Source: Sporothrix humicola
Taxonomy: Eukaryota; Ascomycota; Sordariomycetes; Ophiostomatales; Ophiostomataceae
Assembly (NCBI GenBank): GCA_021396245.1
Contig: WNYE01000098.1
Location: 87,435 to 151,434, forward strand
Direction of reading: 5' to 3'
Length of the DNA: 64,000 nt
The first letter of the stretch is position 1. Every line of letters starts with the position of its first letter. Below, one piece after another: positions 8,771-20,036 of this stretch. A program made the position numbers and the translations under genes. The notes beneath the pieces were generated by a model. The model was given only the letters and a program-made list of their open reading frames with translations, searched no databases and was not told the DNA's origin.

Positions 8771-10479
8771 GATGACCCGTGTTGATAATGTTCAGATAAA
8801 ATAGGGGTTCAGTTGACAGTGAATATCGGTGGCAAGGCCATGTGGGTGATGATGGGGGTGAAAAAGGATATTAAACGCGTGCTGGTCCCTGGGGAATGGA
8901 TGAGGGGAACAGAAAAGGGGAAGCAGTGACGATCGAGTCTGGGGAAAAGAAAAGAAGAAAGAGGAGAAGGAAAGGATAAACAGAAAATCGATGATGTGTG
9001 AAAAAGAGGAGATCGGCCACTCTTTATAATTCGTGGTGATTTTAATTATTTCACTTTTACTTTTTTGAGACGGGGGGAGTGGCCGGCTGTCAATATCAGG
9101 TTTTTGTTTTTCCAACTCCTCATCTACAACCGAACGACGTATTACGGAAACGACAAACGAAGAACGAAAGAACGAACGACGCCAGTGCCATCCTGTGATC
9201 GGCCCCCCATGGGCAAAAGTGTGGACCAGTGGAGGTGGACTGTTCTGTGGTCGATGTGTACATCGCGTCAGGCTGCGAATAGTCGAGTAACTGGTACAAA
9301 GTTCAAGTATAAGCAAAGTCAGACCGTCAAGGCGGCGCCCGCTTGGATGGCGGCACAGTGTGGTTGGCATACGGTATGGAGAACGCGCGAGACGCACGCA
9401 TCGACGCAGAAGACAAAAACTGGAGAAAAATGCAGATCACGGCCAGGATGTAAGCCAAAAGTCACTGTGAGCTCAATGTAAGTCGTACTATGTATCTTCA
9501 TGGAGGTTTGGCTAGAGGTTGGCGAGCTGGCGAGGTTGGTTTCGAAGGAGTGAGGTTCTTCCTTCATCAGGCCGTCTTTGTTTCCCAGTCTGACCTATGA
9601 CATAGTTGGCCTTGCCAAAATTCCTGTTATGGTCTCTTTTTTATTCGCTATTTTGTTCTTTTCTTCTTTTGGTTTGCCTCATACGGTCAACGACGTATTG
9701 CTTCCTGTCCCTGACCTTGGCTTTTGCGCCTCAAATGCTGACCACCCCTAAGCCTTACCGCTTCCGTGTACATCTCGATTCGCCATTGCGTGGGACGTCG
9801 TTGTCTGTGGTGCACTGCCGATCCCACTTTTTTTCCCTCTCTAAAATGTTTTGATACCCATTTATCTTTTTCAAGGCTCCAATTTTCTCTCAATGCATTC
9901 TCCATTATTCTCCATCCCGTCTCCAGTCTTTTTCGCGTTTTCTCTTCTCTCTTTCGTTGCTGCGGTTGTCTGTTCTGTCTTGTATTCTTTTTGTTCTTTA
10001 TTTTCCTCCGTTCATCTGACCCCGACCCAGTGTTTTTCCCGGCCGAACAGCCAAGTTTTTTGAGCCGAGTTGCAGCTTGGCACACGCCGTCTCGCCGTCT
10101 CCTTCCTTTAACAAAACCAACGAAAAGAAGGGAGAAAGAAGACGGTGTCGTAGTGAACAAAATAGGAGGCTCGTTGCGCTCCCGCAGCGGGTCATCCGTT
10201 GTTTCTTGTCTTTAGGCCAAAGTATACTGGCTCGACTGGCACTTTCTCCTGGCCAAGCGCCGTTTCGGCCGTTCTTTCACTCCTTTTTGCCTTCGTTTAT
10301 CCACTAACACCTTACGGTGTCGACCGTTTCGACATCTCGCCGTGCTCTCTTACACTTGGCGCTGTCCACGCGACCAAACAAAGACCCGCAAGAACCGAAT
10401 TGGATGTATATACGTCGTACTGTTGATTTTCTCCTCTTTTTACATCTACACGACCTCGGTTGTGACAGCGAAATCGACG

Positions 10480-10507
10480 TTGGCAATTGGCAATTGGCAA
10501 TTGGCAA
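10480..10507. repeat. TTGGCAA microsatellite, 4 units
   Basis: Four perfect tandem copies of TTGGCAA. No coding context. Confidence 0.95.
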
Positions 10508-12680
10508 TGATTTGTAGGCAATTTCTAGATAAAAGTCGACTTAGTGCATCCCCGAATCTTCATAAATGCATACGTCCGTATTCGACAACTTGGCGATGGT
10601 CGTGAGATCGTATGTCGTATGTGGCATTGGCTGCCGTGCGGGCGCTTGCCCTCTTTGGCCTTTTGCCTTTACCAGCCCCGTTGACGTCATTACTGGGAAG
10701 GCGCCTGAGCGTCACCGCAAAGGAAGGCGCGAAGAGAAAAAGCTGTCACAGTCTCAATTCGGAAAAAGAGCGGATTTAAGAAATCGAAGGTTCGTTCAAA
10801 GAAAAGACCAAAAAAAACGTCAATCGACAAGGAACGAATCCTTTGAAAATAACTTGATACGAAACGGAGAGAAAATGCAGAAAGAGACGAAGGAGAAAAG
10901 AGAAAGCTTCTTCACACACAAGCAAACGCCCAGTCCGACTTACAGCAAAAATTGCCCAACTGGGCCACGCGTGGGCGCCAAAGTCCGATGGTGTGAGGGA
11001 AAATAACAAATAATGGGAAGGAAGAGAAAAAAGAGTGGGTCTGACACAGTGAAATGACGTCGGTACTTTTGTTTTTGCCAAAGATGGGGGTCACAGCGAG
11101 GAAGGGGCGCTGGGGCGTTGGAGCGCTGGGGCATCGAGGATGTCGAAACGCCGCCACTTGCCGCAAAGTTGCAACATCTTGACCATTGCACAGGAAGGAA
11201 CAAAGTGGAACTGGGACAGTGAAAGAATACGTCGTAAAGGAAGGAGCGAGATCATTTGAGCCTCTTAACCTGCTCTCCTTCCACAATTGACGTAATACGG
11301 TAGCCTCGTTGACTCGCCTCCTTCCCCGGGGGGAAAGAGGCAAGAACGAACTCCAGACCTGGAGCCTGTCTCCAAAAATCAACTCCAGAGAACCACAAAA
11401 CAAAGAATAAAGAAGACAAAATACGTAGTACAAATTACAAAAATACGAAATAAGAACAAAAGAACCAACACTAGAACGTGGCCAGAAGAGAACGAGAGGA
11501 GAAAAGAAGAGGAGACGGCAGAAAAGACAAAACAAAAAAGAGGGACAAAATATGGAGACCGGATTACCTGTTTTGGACAAGGGGCAAGGGGCGGTTTATT
11601 CTTTTGCCGTTGTAGCATTGAATGTATTTGTACCACTTACGACGTATGTTGTCGACTGTCGGCGCCCGGTGCAGTGAGAAACGACGTCAAGATGAGTTGA
11701 TTTTACGGGACTCATCCGTGAAGCAGGCGAGGCAAGTTGAGAGTGAGACACAAAAGACAACAAAAATGACAAGTGATAAAAATAACTGAGCTCGTTCGAG
11801 TCGGACCCTTCGCGGCTTTCTTGCCGGTTGTCCGTGTGTCTTGAGGAGAGATGATAGAAGAGACGCGACGCAGTTGAGTAACAGTCAGCCTTATTCTTAC
11901 AGCGTGTTCTTCAGAGAATCTCGTTGCACAGATCAAGACGCCATGCAGATACGAGAGCGAGAAACAGTCGTGAAAAGACGGGAGGCGTTCTCACGAGCAA
12001 AACAAACAGCGAAGGGCTCCTTTCCGAAATGGACGAAAATGCAAATAGAAAAAGGGGCGCGTGTGTGGGCATGTCTCCAATGTCAATAAAACAGTCTCCA
12101 GTCTTTGAGTAAAACATAAAGTGGGCAATTAATAGGGGCACAGCAAGATGTACTTCAACGTATCCCACGATGCCCTTGTAGAACCCTTACCCATATTTCA
12201 TCATGTCCCGCGTGAAGCGAATGAGAGACACGAGGTGGCTGACAATCTTACGACACAAATGGCTGATTATTCTGTCATGAAGGCGTACATGTGCACATGC
12301 GCATCTGCATGCTTATTTTCTTCGCTTCACTTCACGATGTATTCTGATATATGACAACCGGCGTGGAATGGTGGGCTCTGACATGTCTCTTTCTCTTCTT
12401 CATCTTCTATTGAGCCGACATAAAAGTTGTCACAGCTTTGTCTGTTTATTGTCGCAAAGAAAGAGCGCAATCTAGATATACGGAGAGAAACATACGACAG
12501 GACGACCCTTCGAGATTCTCGTTTATGTTGATGTCGATCGCTCACTTTTATTTAATGTATTGGTATCGTGTACAAAATTTTGTGCCTTTGCGCAAACGTT
12601 TTATTGACATTCACATGTTCAGGATACATCTTGTCGGATGTTTGATCGCCTACCCTCCTTCAGCCTTTCGTCCTTTCGTT

Positions 12681-12705
12681 TCTGCGCACAGAATCTGTGC
12701 GCAGA
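12681..12705. promoter_or_regulatory. 25-bp perfect odd palindrome
   Basis: TCTGCGCACAGA at 12681-12692 is followed after one base by its exact reverse complement at 12694-12705. A second palindrome, TGTACATGTACA, lies six bases further on. Such a structure can be a dimer binding site or a cruciform-forming sequence. No neighbouring gene start is recognisable, so the role is unknown. Confidence 0.6.
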
Positions 12706-14059
12706 TATTCTGTACATGTACATCTATCTTGTTTCTGCATGTCAGAATGTGATTGGCACTCAACGACGTACTGTGAAAATACTGTGAAGACGGTTCAGAT
12801 GCAGAGAAACATAAAAGATGGAGAAAGTGAGGAGAATAAGAGGAGAAAGAAGGGGAAAAAAGGGAGAACGGGGAGAAAAAGAGGAGAAGAAAGAGAGGAG
12901 AAAGGATGCGAAAGAGAAACGACTGCAAAATGAGGACTGAAGGAGTTGAAGGAGCCTGCGAGTGAACAAAAAGGTACGAAAGGGATGCAAAAACGGACAC
13001 AAAAAAGAGAGGAGAATATGCAGAGACGGCGCAAAAAGAGTGGGTGGGATCGGCATGGGAGAGGTCATCGGACAGTACGGACAGGCCGTGCGCCCCGGTT
13101 TTTTTGTTGTCGCTCGCTCTCCGCCCCGGTCTGGTCTGCCTGTCTGCCTGTCGAGCGTGTCTATCAATCCGTCGCCATCCATCCGCTTTTTTTGTCGCTT
13201 TTTATCTTTCATTGTCAAAGGTCCCCCATACATCCTCCGCACTCTCCGCAAACTTTGCTTTTTCAGCTCCTCTATTCCACGGCAAAACTGCGGCTTTTTA
13301 CTGGGAACCCTCCCCGCGGGGCACCGGGCCCGGGGTGCATCATGTACTTGTACATAGAAATAGCGTGGGTCAAGCGGAACCGGAATGTACATGGTACCCG
13401 TCCACACTCCGTGCCGCGCCCGAATAAACGGCACCTGTTTATCCTATCTGCTCACCGACGCTGCTAATGGATGCTCTCGACGCTGTGAAATAAATGAGGG
13501 ATGAGTACAAGTAACGTGCCATGCCTTGTATGCCCATGTGTGATGTACATCTGCATCAACACAAATACAGTAAGAAAAGGACGATGTGTACTGAGTACAA
13601 AACAAGGAGCAAAAAGAAAAGCAAACACCGATAAGCAAAGGGGTCGGTGCCACGTCAAAAACAGCGCGGCGTACAACCTAAAACAGAGTCAAACAAAATA
13701 AGGGTCCGAAGATCTTGCAAAGAGTTATTGATCGAGCAGCTTGTTGAAATATTTTAAATATTTTAAAATAAAACAGAAATTCAGGGTCCTCGGACGAACT
13801 GCTTCCATAGTTGTGTCTTGTCTTGTCTATATCGCAGGTTCTTGTTTCTCATCTCATCGTAACAGTTTGTGCTCTTGTATTGGACAATCTGGAACAAAAT
13901 GTTAGATTCAAAGGATGAACAAATTTTAATGGACGAAAATACGACAAAGTACCTCCCGCCGTTTACTTTTTACCCTGGAAAATAACCAATAACGCCAAAA
14001 GTACTCTGTAGTCAAAAATAATGTAGAAGAAGAGAAGAGAGAAAGAAGAGGTCCACACA

Positions 14060-16318
14060 TTATGTCAACGCCAGTCGCGGACTGGACCGTAGATAGTCCT
14101 CCCAGGTCTGGTCGCTCTCCGTCCCGTCGTCATCTTTGTGCAGAGCCAGCTCATCTTCCAAAGAAGTGACTGTCGCCGCCAGCGACACACGGGGCGAGAT
14201 GTCAGCTTTTGTAGATGTGGGCATGGGGCTCGCCTTTGCCGCCGTTTCTCGCGACGACGGCGACCCGTACAGCCTGTAATTGTGCTCCTCGCCACTGCTG
14301 GCCCGTGTCTCTGCTGTTGAAGGGGGCGGCCCGTAGTAGGATGTCCTCCGGTTGGCCTCGGCGCTGTGCTCCATGGCATCGCGGGCCAGACCGGTCTCGC
14401 GCGGCGTCGGTGTCCCCATGAATGACTGCCGCCAGCGGTCACGGTCTGCACGGTCTACGCGATCTGAGCGGTCCGCATGGTGGATCTCCGGAAGAGAAGA
14501 GCGTAAGGAGCTGTGGCTAGAGCTTTTACTGCGGACTGGGCTTGGTGCTCGACGGGCAGAGGTGTTGGTGGCTGGCGTCGAGCTCTTTGGCTTTGTTGCT
14601 GCTGCCGGCGGTGTCGTTGATGAGTGCACCTGGACTGTTGACAGTGGCGACGGAGGGTACTTGCTTCGACGGGAGTCACTGCTGGAGCCGGTAGTGCTGG
14701 CCTGGCTTGAGCTCACAATGCCAGAGCGGCTGGACCGGCTTGAGCTGCGGCGGAGGGAATCTCTGTCCCGACTAGAAGTATCACGACTCGAGCTGTCCCG
14801 ACTCGAGCTCCGGTGGTGCTCCACATCTCTCAGAGCAAGTTGGCGATGGTGCGATGAGCGGCGGACATCTTCTTTTCGGTCAGTCGAGACAACGGTCGAC
14901 GGGGCCGGCGAGTTGTGTCGTGACATTGAGCTGCGGCGGGATGATGGCGGTCGGCTGGGGCTTCTGCGGTGTCTTTCCTCACGATCCCTCTCCCTTTCTC
15001 CCCTTTCACCTCTTTCTCTCTCACGATGATGATAGCTCGTCACGACTTCACTGCTCCGGCGAGACTTGGACTGCGAGCCAGGGTACGAAGCATGCCGGCG
15101 ATGAGCTGGGGGTGCCATCTTATCTGTATCCTTGTCGTCTGCCGTGTGATAAGGCATTGTTCCTGGATCTGATGCACGGTGAATGTGTTCAGGTGTCCGT
15201 CCATCCCGATGGCTGGCCTGGATCACTGCTGGTGTCGACGTCGACGGCGATGGAAAGCTACGGTGGGATGGCGACGACGGGCAGGACTGGGTGCTCCGGG
15301 GCGCGGGTCGTACAGCACCTCCTGTCTTGTCCGTCTTGTCGCGCGGGAACGAGAAGGACAGAAGAGCCGCCTCGCCAAAGTGCCGCTTGACAGCCTGCTG
15401 CAGCAAAGACCGGATCTGTGCGTCGGGCACGCGCGGCAACAGGTAGCGCGACAGCTGTTTCGGCAGTCGCTCGGTGCGCCCGTCCAGGGGGCTCACGACG
15501 TCCAGCGGGAAATCCGAAATGACGCGGTCGAGGCGCTGCCAGACGCCGTCGGGAAACGCCTGGAGGTGCAGAGCCATCCAGCGGGTGAACCCATCAGGCG
15601 TCAATCCAGGGATGCGAGGCTGCATGCCGGGGCCGGCCTGCACCAAATGGTACGAGCAGCCTAGGTCTTGGTAGAGGTCGGCGATCCTCCGGTTGAGATT
15701 GAGATCGCGGTCAGAGGATGAGAAGATGACTGTAAACATTAGCCCCTGAACTGGAATAGAAGGTGCGTCATAAGGCACGCCATCGCACCTACCTTTGTAG
15801 CAAAACGGATCCCTGTCGACACCGTGAAAGTTGTAAAACGATGCCAATTTGGCAGGAACGAGGACGATGTTTTCTGACGATGTAGGGAAGGCGCGAACAA
15901 TATACCGCGACAGGCTGTGCATGGCTTCCCGAAACCGCTCAGTCGGTTGGTTGTCAATATCAAAGAGAAGGCCCCATTTCTTGTCCACGGCCGTCAGCTC
16001 TCGTGTGTCGTATATTTCAAGCGAAGACTGGGGTGGTGCAGGTGCTGTCGTCTCAACTGCCGATTTCTGTGATGGCTCATCGTCGAAGCGGACAGTCGAG
16101 CGTCGTTCCATGGGAATGCTCGGCCGTCTTTCCGGCGATGTAGATGATGACACAGAAGAGGTTCTCATTTTCTGTTCTGTGATGGAGCGAGGGCTGTTGT
16201 AAGATACTGGACGAAACACGGGATAGGATGTGTTTGAACTCGGGCTCATGGCATAGGTTGAGTCGGGTTGGAAATGGTCTCTGAGAGGCATGTCCTGACG
16301 CAAGACGGAAGAGGCCAT
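14060..16318 (-). CDS. DUF7514-like fungal protein
   Basis: I choose the ATG at 16318 (MASSVLRQ, purine at -3) rather than the upstream in-frame ATG at 16411, whose extra 31 residues look like translated leader. The spliced product is about 738 residues. Residues about 110-285 form the conserved block: 'KKWGLLFDIDNQPTERF', 'LYQDLGCSYHLV', 'IPGLTPDGFTRWM', 'RLPKQLSRYLLPR'. From memory this matches the uncharacterised DUF7514 family of Pezizomycotina. The C-terminal half is low-complexity, Ser/Arg/Asp-rich and probably disordered, with RS-like runs. A 42-nt in-frame intron is likely at 15792-15751 (donor GTAGGT, acceptor CCAG); removing it joins DPFCYK to VQGLMFT. Without splicing the frame also stays open. 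Function and location are unknown. A 43-bp scrap of its disordered region occurs at 6156-6198. Confidence 0.65.
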   Translation of the reverse strand: MASSVLRQDMPLRDHFQPDSTYAMSPSSNTSYPVFRPVSYNSPRSITEQKMRTSSVSSSTSPERRPSIPMERRSTVRFDDEPSQKSAVETTAPAPPQSSLEIYDTRELTAVDKKWGLLFDIDNQPTERFREAMHSLSRYIVRAFPTSSENIVLVPAKLASFYNFHGVDRDPFCYKGRCDGVPYDAPSIPVQGLMFTVIFSSSDRDLNLNRRIADLYQDLGCSYHLVQAGPGMQPRIPGLTPDGFTRWMALHLQAFPDGVWQRLDRVISDFPLDVVSPLDGRTERLPKQLSRYLLPRVPDAQIRSLLQQAVKRHFGEAALLSFSFPRDKTDKTGGAVRPAPRSTQSCPSSPSHRSFPSPSTSTPAVIQASHRDGRTPEHIHRASDPGTMPYHTADDKDTDKMAPPAHRRHASYPGSQSKSRRSSEVVTSYHHRERERGERGERERDREERHRRSPSRPPSSRRSSMSRHNSPAPSTVVSTDRKEDVRRSSHHRQLALRDVEHHRSSSRDSSSRDTSSRDRDSLRRSSSRSSRSGIVSSSQASTTGSSSDSRRSKYPPSPLSTVQVHSSTTPPAAATKPKSSTPATNTSARRAPSPVRSKSSSHSSLRSSLPEIHHADRSDRVDRADRDRWRQSFMGTPTPRETGLARDAMEHSAEANRRTSYYGPPPSTAETRASSGEEHNYRLYGSPSSRETAAKASPMPTSTKADISPRVSLAATVTSLEDELALHKDDDGTESDQTWEDYLRSSPRLALT

Positions 16319-16411
16319 CTTTAAGACTTTAACGGGTTGCTGGTGTGAATAAACAATATAAGTAATACAAGATGGAGAAAGGAAGAAAAGAGAGTGTATC
16401 CCAAAGAGCAC

Positions 16412-19400
16412 AAAATCAAATACGACGACAGTGAAGAAAGACTGTCGGTGAGGGTTGTGATATGAAAAATGTCGAAATGACCTCTTGTGATAGGAAATGT
16501 GCTGGCCGACTTAAATTATATCTGATCATAGGACGCGTCGACAGACAAGGGTCCCGTCAGAGGTATAACAAATGCTACTGTCGGCGGTATAGTTGAGCCG
16601 CAATGGTGTGAACTCCTTTATGTTTCCCCCTCTATTATTTTCTTTCCTTCTTCCTTTTTACCTTATTTTTTATATTTTCTTTTCTTTTTTCCCTCCTTCT
16701 CGTTTCGTTGCCTCGCTGCAAGCAGGGATGCTTGTGTCACCAACTCGGCGAGCTGTCTGCATTCTGTCTGCCTCATCGTAGTAGATTTATGCACCGGAAG
16801 GATACGCGGTGCATATATCCACTACAATGAGGCAAAGGACAACCGAAAATCAAAAGAGAGGCCTCGATCATGCCCGAAGCCCCCTTTACCAGCAGGTCGT
16901 CATCTGTGTTACTAGTGAGGACGATAGAGAAGGGGGAAATCAAAAGAGGGAGACGTGGGCCAGGGTCCTGACTCCCCATTCTCAGCTATGCGGTGTTGCT
17001 TATTTGCAACGGGTGGAGGTGTGAAGGTGTGTGGCGTGTGTGTGTGTGTGTGTGTGTCATCGTACAAGTCCAAGTACAAGCTTCACAGCTGCAGTAGCTC
17101 ACAAAAAGGATTGCTCTTCTTGGAAATCAAGGCCACGCGATATAGACCAGGTCTGCCAGGTCAGGCCACCGAAGGATTTTCATTCTCTTTTTTTGACAGC
17201 CGTTGCAACGACGTATGACCTTGTGCGATGATAACGAGGGGTGGTGAAAGGGAGAACAGCGTTTGGCATACCAGCCTAGCTGAAGGGATACAGGAAAACG
17301 AAATGATAAGAGGGAAAGGAAACGGTGGGGGTACAGCAAATGAGGCGAGTAGCTGCTCAGCTCGTGAGTATCATGTTTGCTTTTTTAGCCTTACTTTCTT
17401 TTCTCTTTTCTTGGTCTATCAATGACAATGACGGGATAATGGCGAGGGAATATTCCAGATGATGCACTTGAGAGACATTAGTTCCTCGTTTGATATCCGG
17501 AGAATAAAAAGAAAAGAAAAGGTAGATAAACTAAAAGAAGAAGGTGGGGATGGAGACGAGCCTCCGCACCCTGTTTTTCATGCTCTGTTTCTTGTAGATT
17601 CTGCAGCTTTCTGTTTCTGCAGTTGTGTTTTGTTTTGTTTTGTTTCTGCTTCATGCGGTGTAAAAGTCGGTGATATGAGACATGAGACAACAAGGGGCAA
17701 ACAAAACGTGGAGGCCGGGTGGGGAGATGAAAGAGGAAGAAAGACAGATAAATGAATTAAAAATAAAATAAGTCATGGACTGACGACAACCCAGTTATCG
17801 TGGATCTACATGTGGCTACCCGTCAGGATTCACCAAGTGCAGCCTCGCGGTCCTCGCCGTGGGAGGAGTTGTCGTGCATGCCCGTGCCTTTACCCGTGGC
17901 CTTTGATACGGTAGTTTTCTGCCCTCCTTCTTTTCACCGCCAAATCATATCATGAAAGTGCACAACCCTTATCCTTTGACATCTTTGTGAAATGGCTCAG
18001 CTGTGGAAGGCACAACTGTGGAAGACACGGACACTGCGGAAGACGCCCGGGATTCCGTGGTGTTGTATGTCGGGCGTCACCTGTCATCTGCCAAAGGCGG
18101 TGATGTCCAGTCGTCTTGGGCACAAGTGAAAAGGCAAAAGACAGAAAAAAAGGTAGAAAAGAATAAAAGGCGAGAAAGTGAGGCTTGGCGGAGACGAGGC
18201 CGCCCAGTTGTCCAATAGAGGGTCTTTATTTTTCCGATCGAGATGAAAAGCGCGGGTTTGTTATCATCGGGAGTGTTGTCGTGAGCGGTTGTCTTTCTTT
18301 TCGTCGAAGACGTGTTAATATGCCCAATGGCCCAATGAGAGGTGTCCCGCCATTTTACGGCAACTATTCCGCCTATCACGTAGCCTTTACAGTATTGTCA
18401 AGTCGGTGTGTGTTGAGGGTGTTGAGAGAACGAGAGAATACGGTGAATCAAAACTGCACGTGTGATGTGATATTATATTTAATCTTTTTTTTTGTATGTA
18501 ACGTATTTCGTAGTTTTCGAGGCATTTGGGAACATCTGAACAGGTTCGATCTTATTCAACTTGTTTTTCACAGTTGCAGGATCAAAAAATCTAGACGAGA
18601 TGAGATGAGATGGGCGTTCAGTGTAACGAGGGGCTGTTGAGATCCTCCAAGACGGAGGAGATGTAAAGTGTCCGGGGAGATGACTGCGATAGCCGACAGC
18701 AGACAGCGTCATGTTGCCACTTTCCATGTGCTATGTTAAGCTGAGAAAAAGGAGTAAAAGAGACACAATGACGATCTGTAAAAGATTGTCCGTTGCACAA
18801 CTTTTTCTGGACGCACTCTCGCCTTGGCAGCCTTTCTGTCTGTGTTGTTGCCCGACGGTCGGAGAAAAAAGGAGGTGTGAACTCAAACGATCAAAAGATC
18901 CAAAGAAAAAGGGGGGTATACTATCGAACCACCAAAAATAAAAAATAAAAACCATGCCGTCGTGGAAGAGCAAGTATGTTACCCATCCACAACCTCGACC
19001 GAAGACAAAGAGAGGAGTGGAGTGGAGGTGGTGAGTACAAGCTCGATGATCAAAGACAGCCTCCTGCCAGGTCAAAAAGGAGTGCAGGATCTACATGGTC
19101 TCGAAGAAAGAGAGATGCAAAAAGAGAAAAAACGAGGCGATGACAGGCGTGTGCAGGCCAAGCGCAGGTTTTGCACCTTTGTATTCTGCATGTCTGCACG
19201 TTTGCCCGTTTTGCACTTCTGCCCGACGGGCTCAGAGAAACTAAGAGAGAAACATAGCAAGACGGATGCCTTTCCCGCATCGCACAAAGACACAAGACAA
19301 CAGATCTCCATCCAAAACCCCCTCGCTGAGACCGTTGCAGCTGCTACGTTTATCCTGCTACGACCTCTACATCGTCTGTAGATTTTGAGACAAACGTACT

Positions 19401-20036
19401 ACCTGGGGCTGTTAAATTCTTAAATTCCTTAGCAAATGTGTTCATAGTTTTTTAGGTACATTTTCACGGTTTGAATATGAGCAATTTATGTTGGGTTCGG
19501 TGAATTTTGTTGTTAATTGAATCTTCTGTTCATCCTTTTCTTTTCTTTTCTTTTTTTTTTGGCGGAAAGAGAGAAGAAGAGAGAGAAAAGACAGCCTGGT
19601 GCAGAAATCAAAACGCTATTCCATATTGCGTCATCGAGTCGCCGTCGACAAAGCGCAACTACTGGCAAGTCGTGCTGTCCATGGCTATCCTAGGAATGAG
19701 GAATGACGCCGGGGACGATGATGTCGATGGATCTGTCCTCGGGCAACTCGTAAGGCGCCACAGCAACAACCATTCCTCGACGCGCAGAAGATGTACTAAG
19801 CAACTATCCTGACCATGATAAACCGAAGTGAAGGCTGCCACTCTCTTTTCCTTCTTTTCCTCCTGATTTTTTTTTCTTTTCCTGTCGCTCTGTCACAATT
19901 CCTGCATTTCGTTTTCCTCCTGATCTCCCAGCCTCTCCTTGCTTGGCCACCTGTATCATTCAACTGCCGCTGAAATGCATCTCCGTTGTGAGACATGTCA
20001 GCCCGGACGACGGAGAAAATGTCACGACGGTGGAAA
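16412..20036. other. 3.6 kb without a recognisable gene
   Basis: The right part of this stretch is probably the 3' untranslated region of the Stc1-domain gene, and the left end is the promoter of the DUF7514-like gene. Between them are T-rich and purine-rich tracts, a dinucleotide (TG) run at about 17036-17057, a TTTTG run near 17625-17645 and the hairpin at 16769-16834. Open frames such as 18962-19381 plus have no domain and sit in biased sequence. Confidence 0.5.
16769..16834 (-). ncRNA. Candidate hairpin RNA (28-bp stem)
   Basis: Left arm 16769-16796 and right arm 16807-16834 are inverted repeats with 25 of 28 positions complementary, separated by a 10-nt loop (16797-16806). If transcribed from the minus strand, two of the three mismatches become G-U pairs, leaving one U-U or A-A type mismatch. 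That is the form of a microRNA-like precursor. Transcription is not shown by the sequence; the structure could also be a relic of an inverted-repeat element or a terminator. No poly-U run follows the stem on either strand. Confidence 0.4.

Larger units (their letters stand above)
8771..14059. other. 5.3 kb without a recognisable gene
   Basis: The first few hundred bases (8771 to about 9300) are probably the leader and promoter of the truncated transporter. The rest consists of alternating purine- and pyrimidine-rich tracts (for example 9840-10020, 10720-10900, 12815-13030) that open many spurious frames without domains or splice signals. It contains a heptamer microsatellite (10480-10507), a 25-bp palindrome (12681-12705) and six copies of the octamer ACGACGTA or its complement between 9134 and 12770. 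An AT-rich palindromic stretch (about 13742-13768) lies near the 3' end of the next gene. Confidence 0.5.

Noticed and set aside
9840..11600. Several long minus- and plus-strand frames rich in Phe/Ser/Leu or Lys/Arg/Glu
   Set aside because: They arise from polypyrimidine and polypurine tracts, have no domain and overlap each other on both strands.
14430..15029. 225-codon plus-strand frame over the DUF7514-like gene
   Set aside because: Antisense shadow of the Ser/Arg-rich region.
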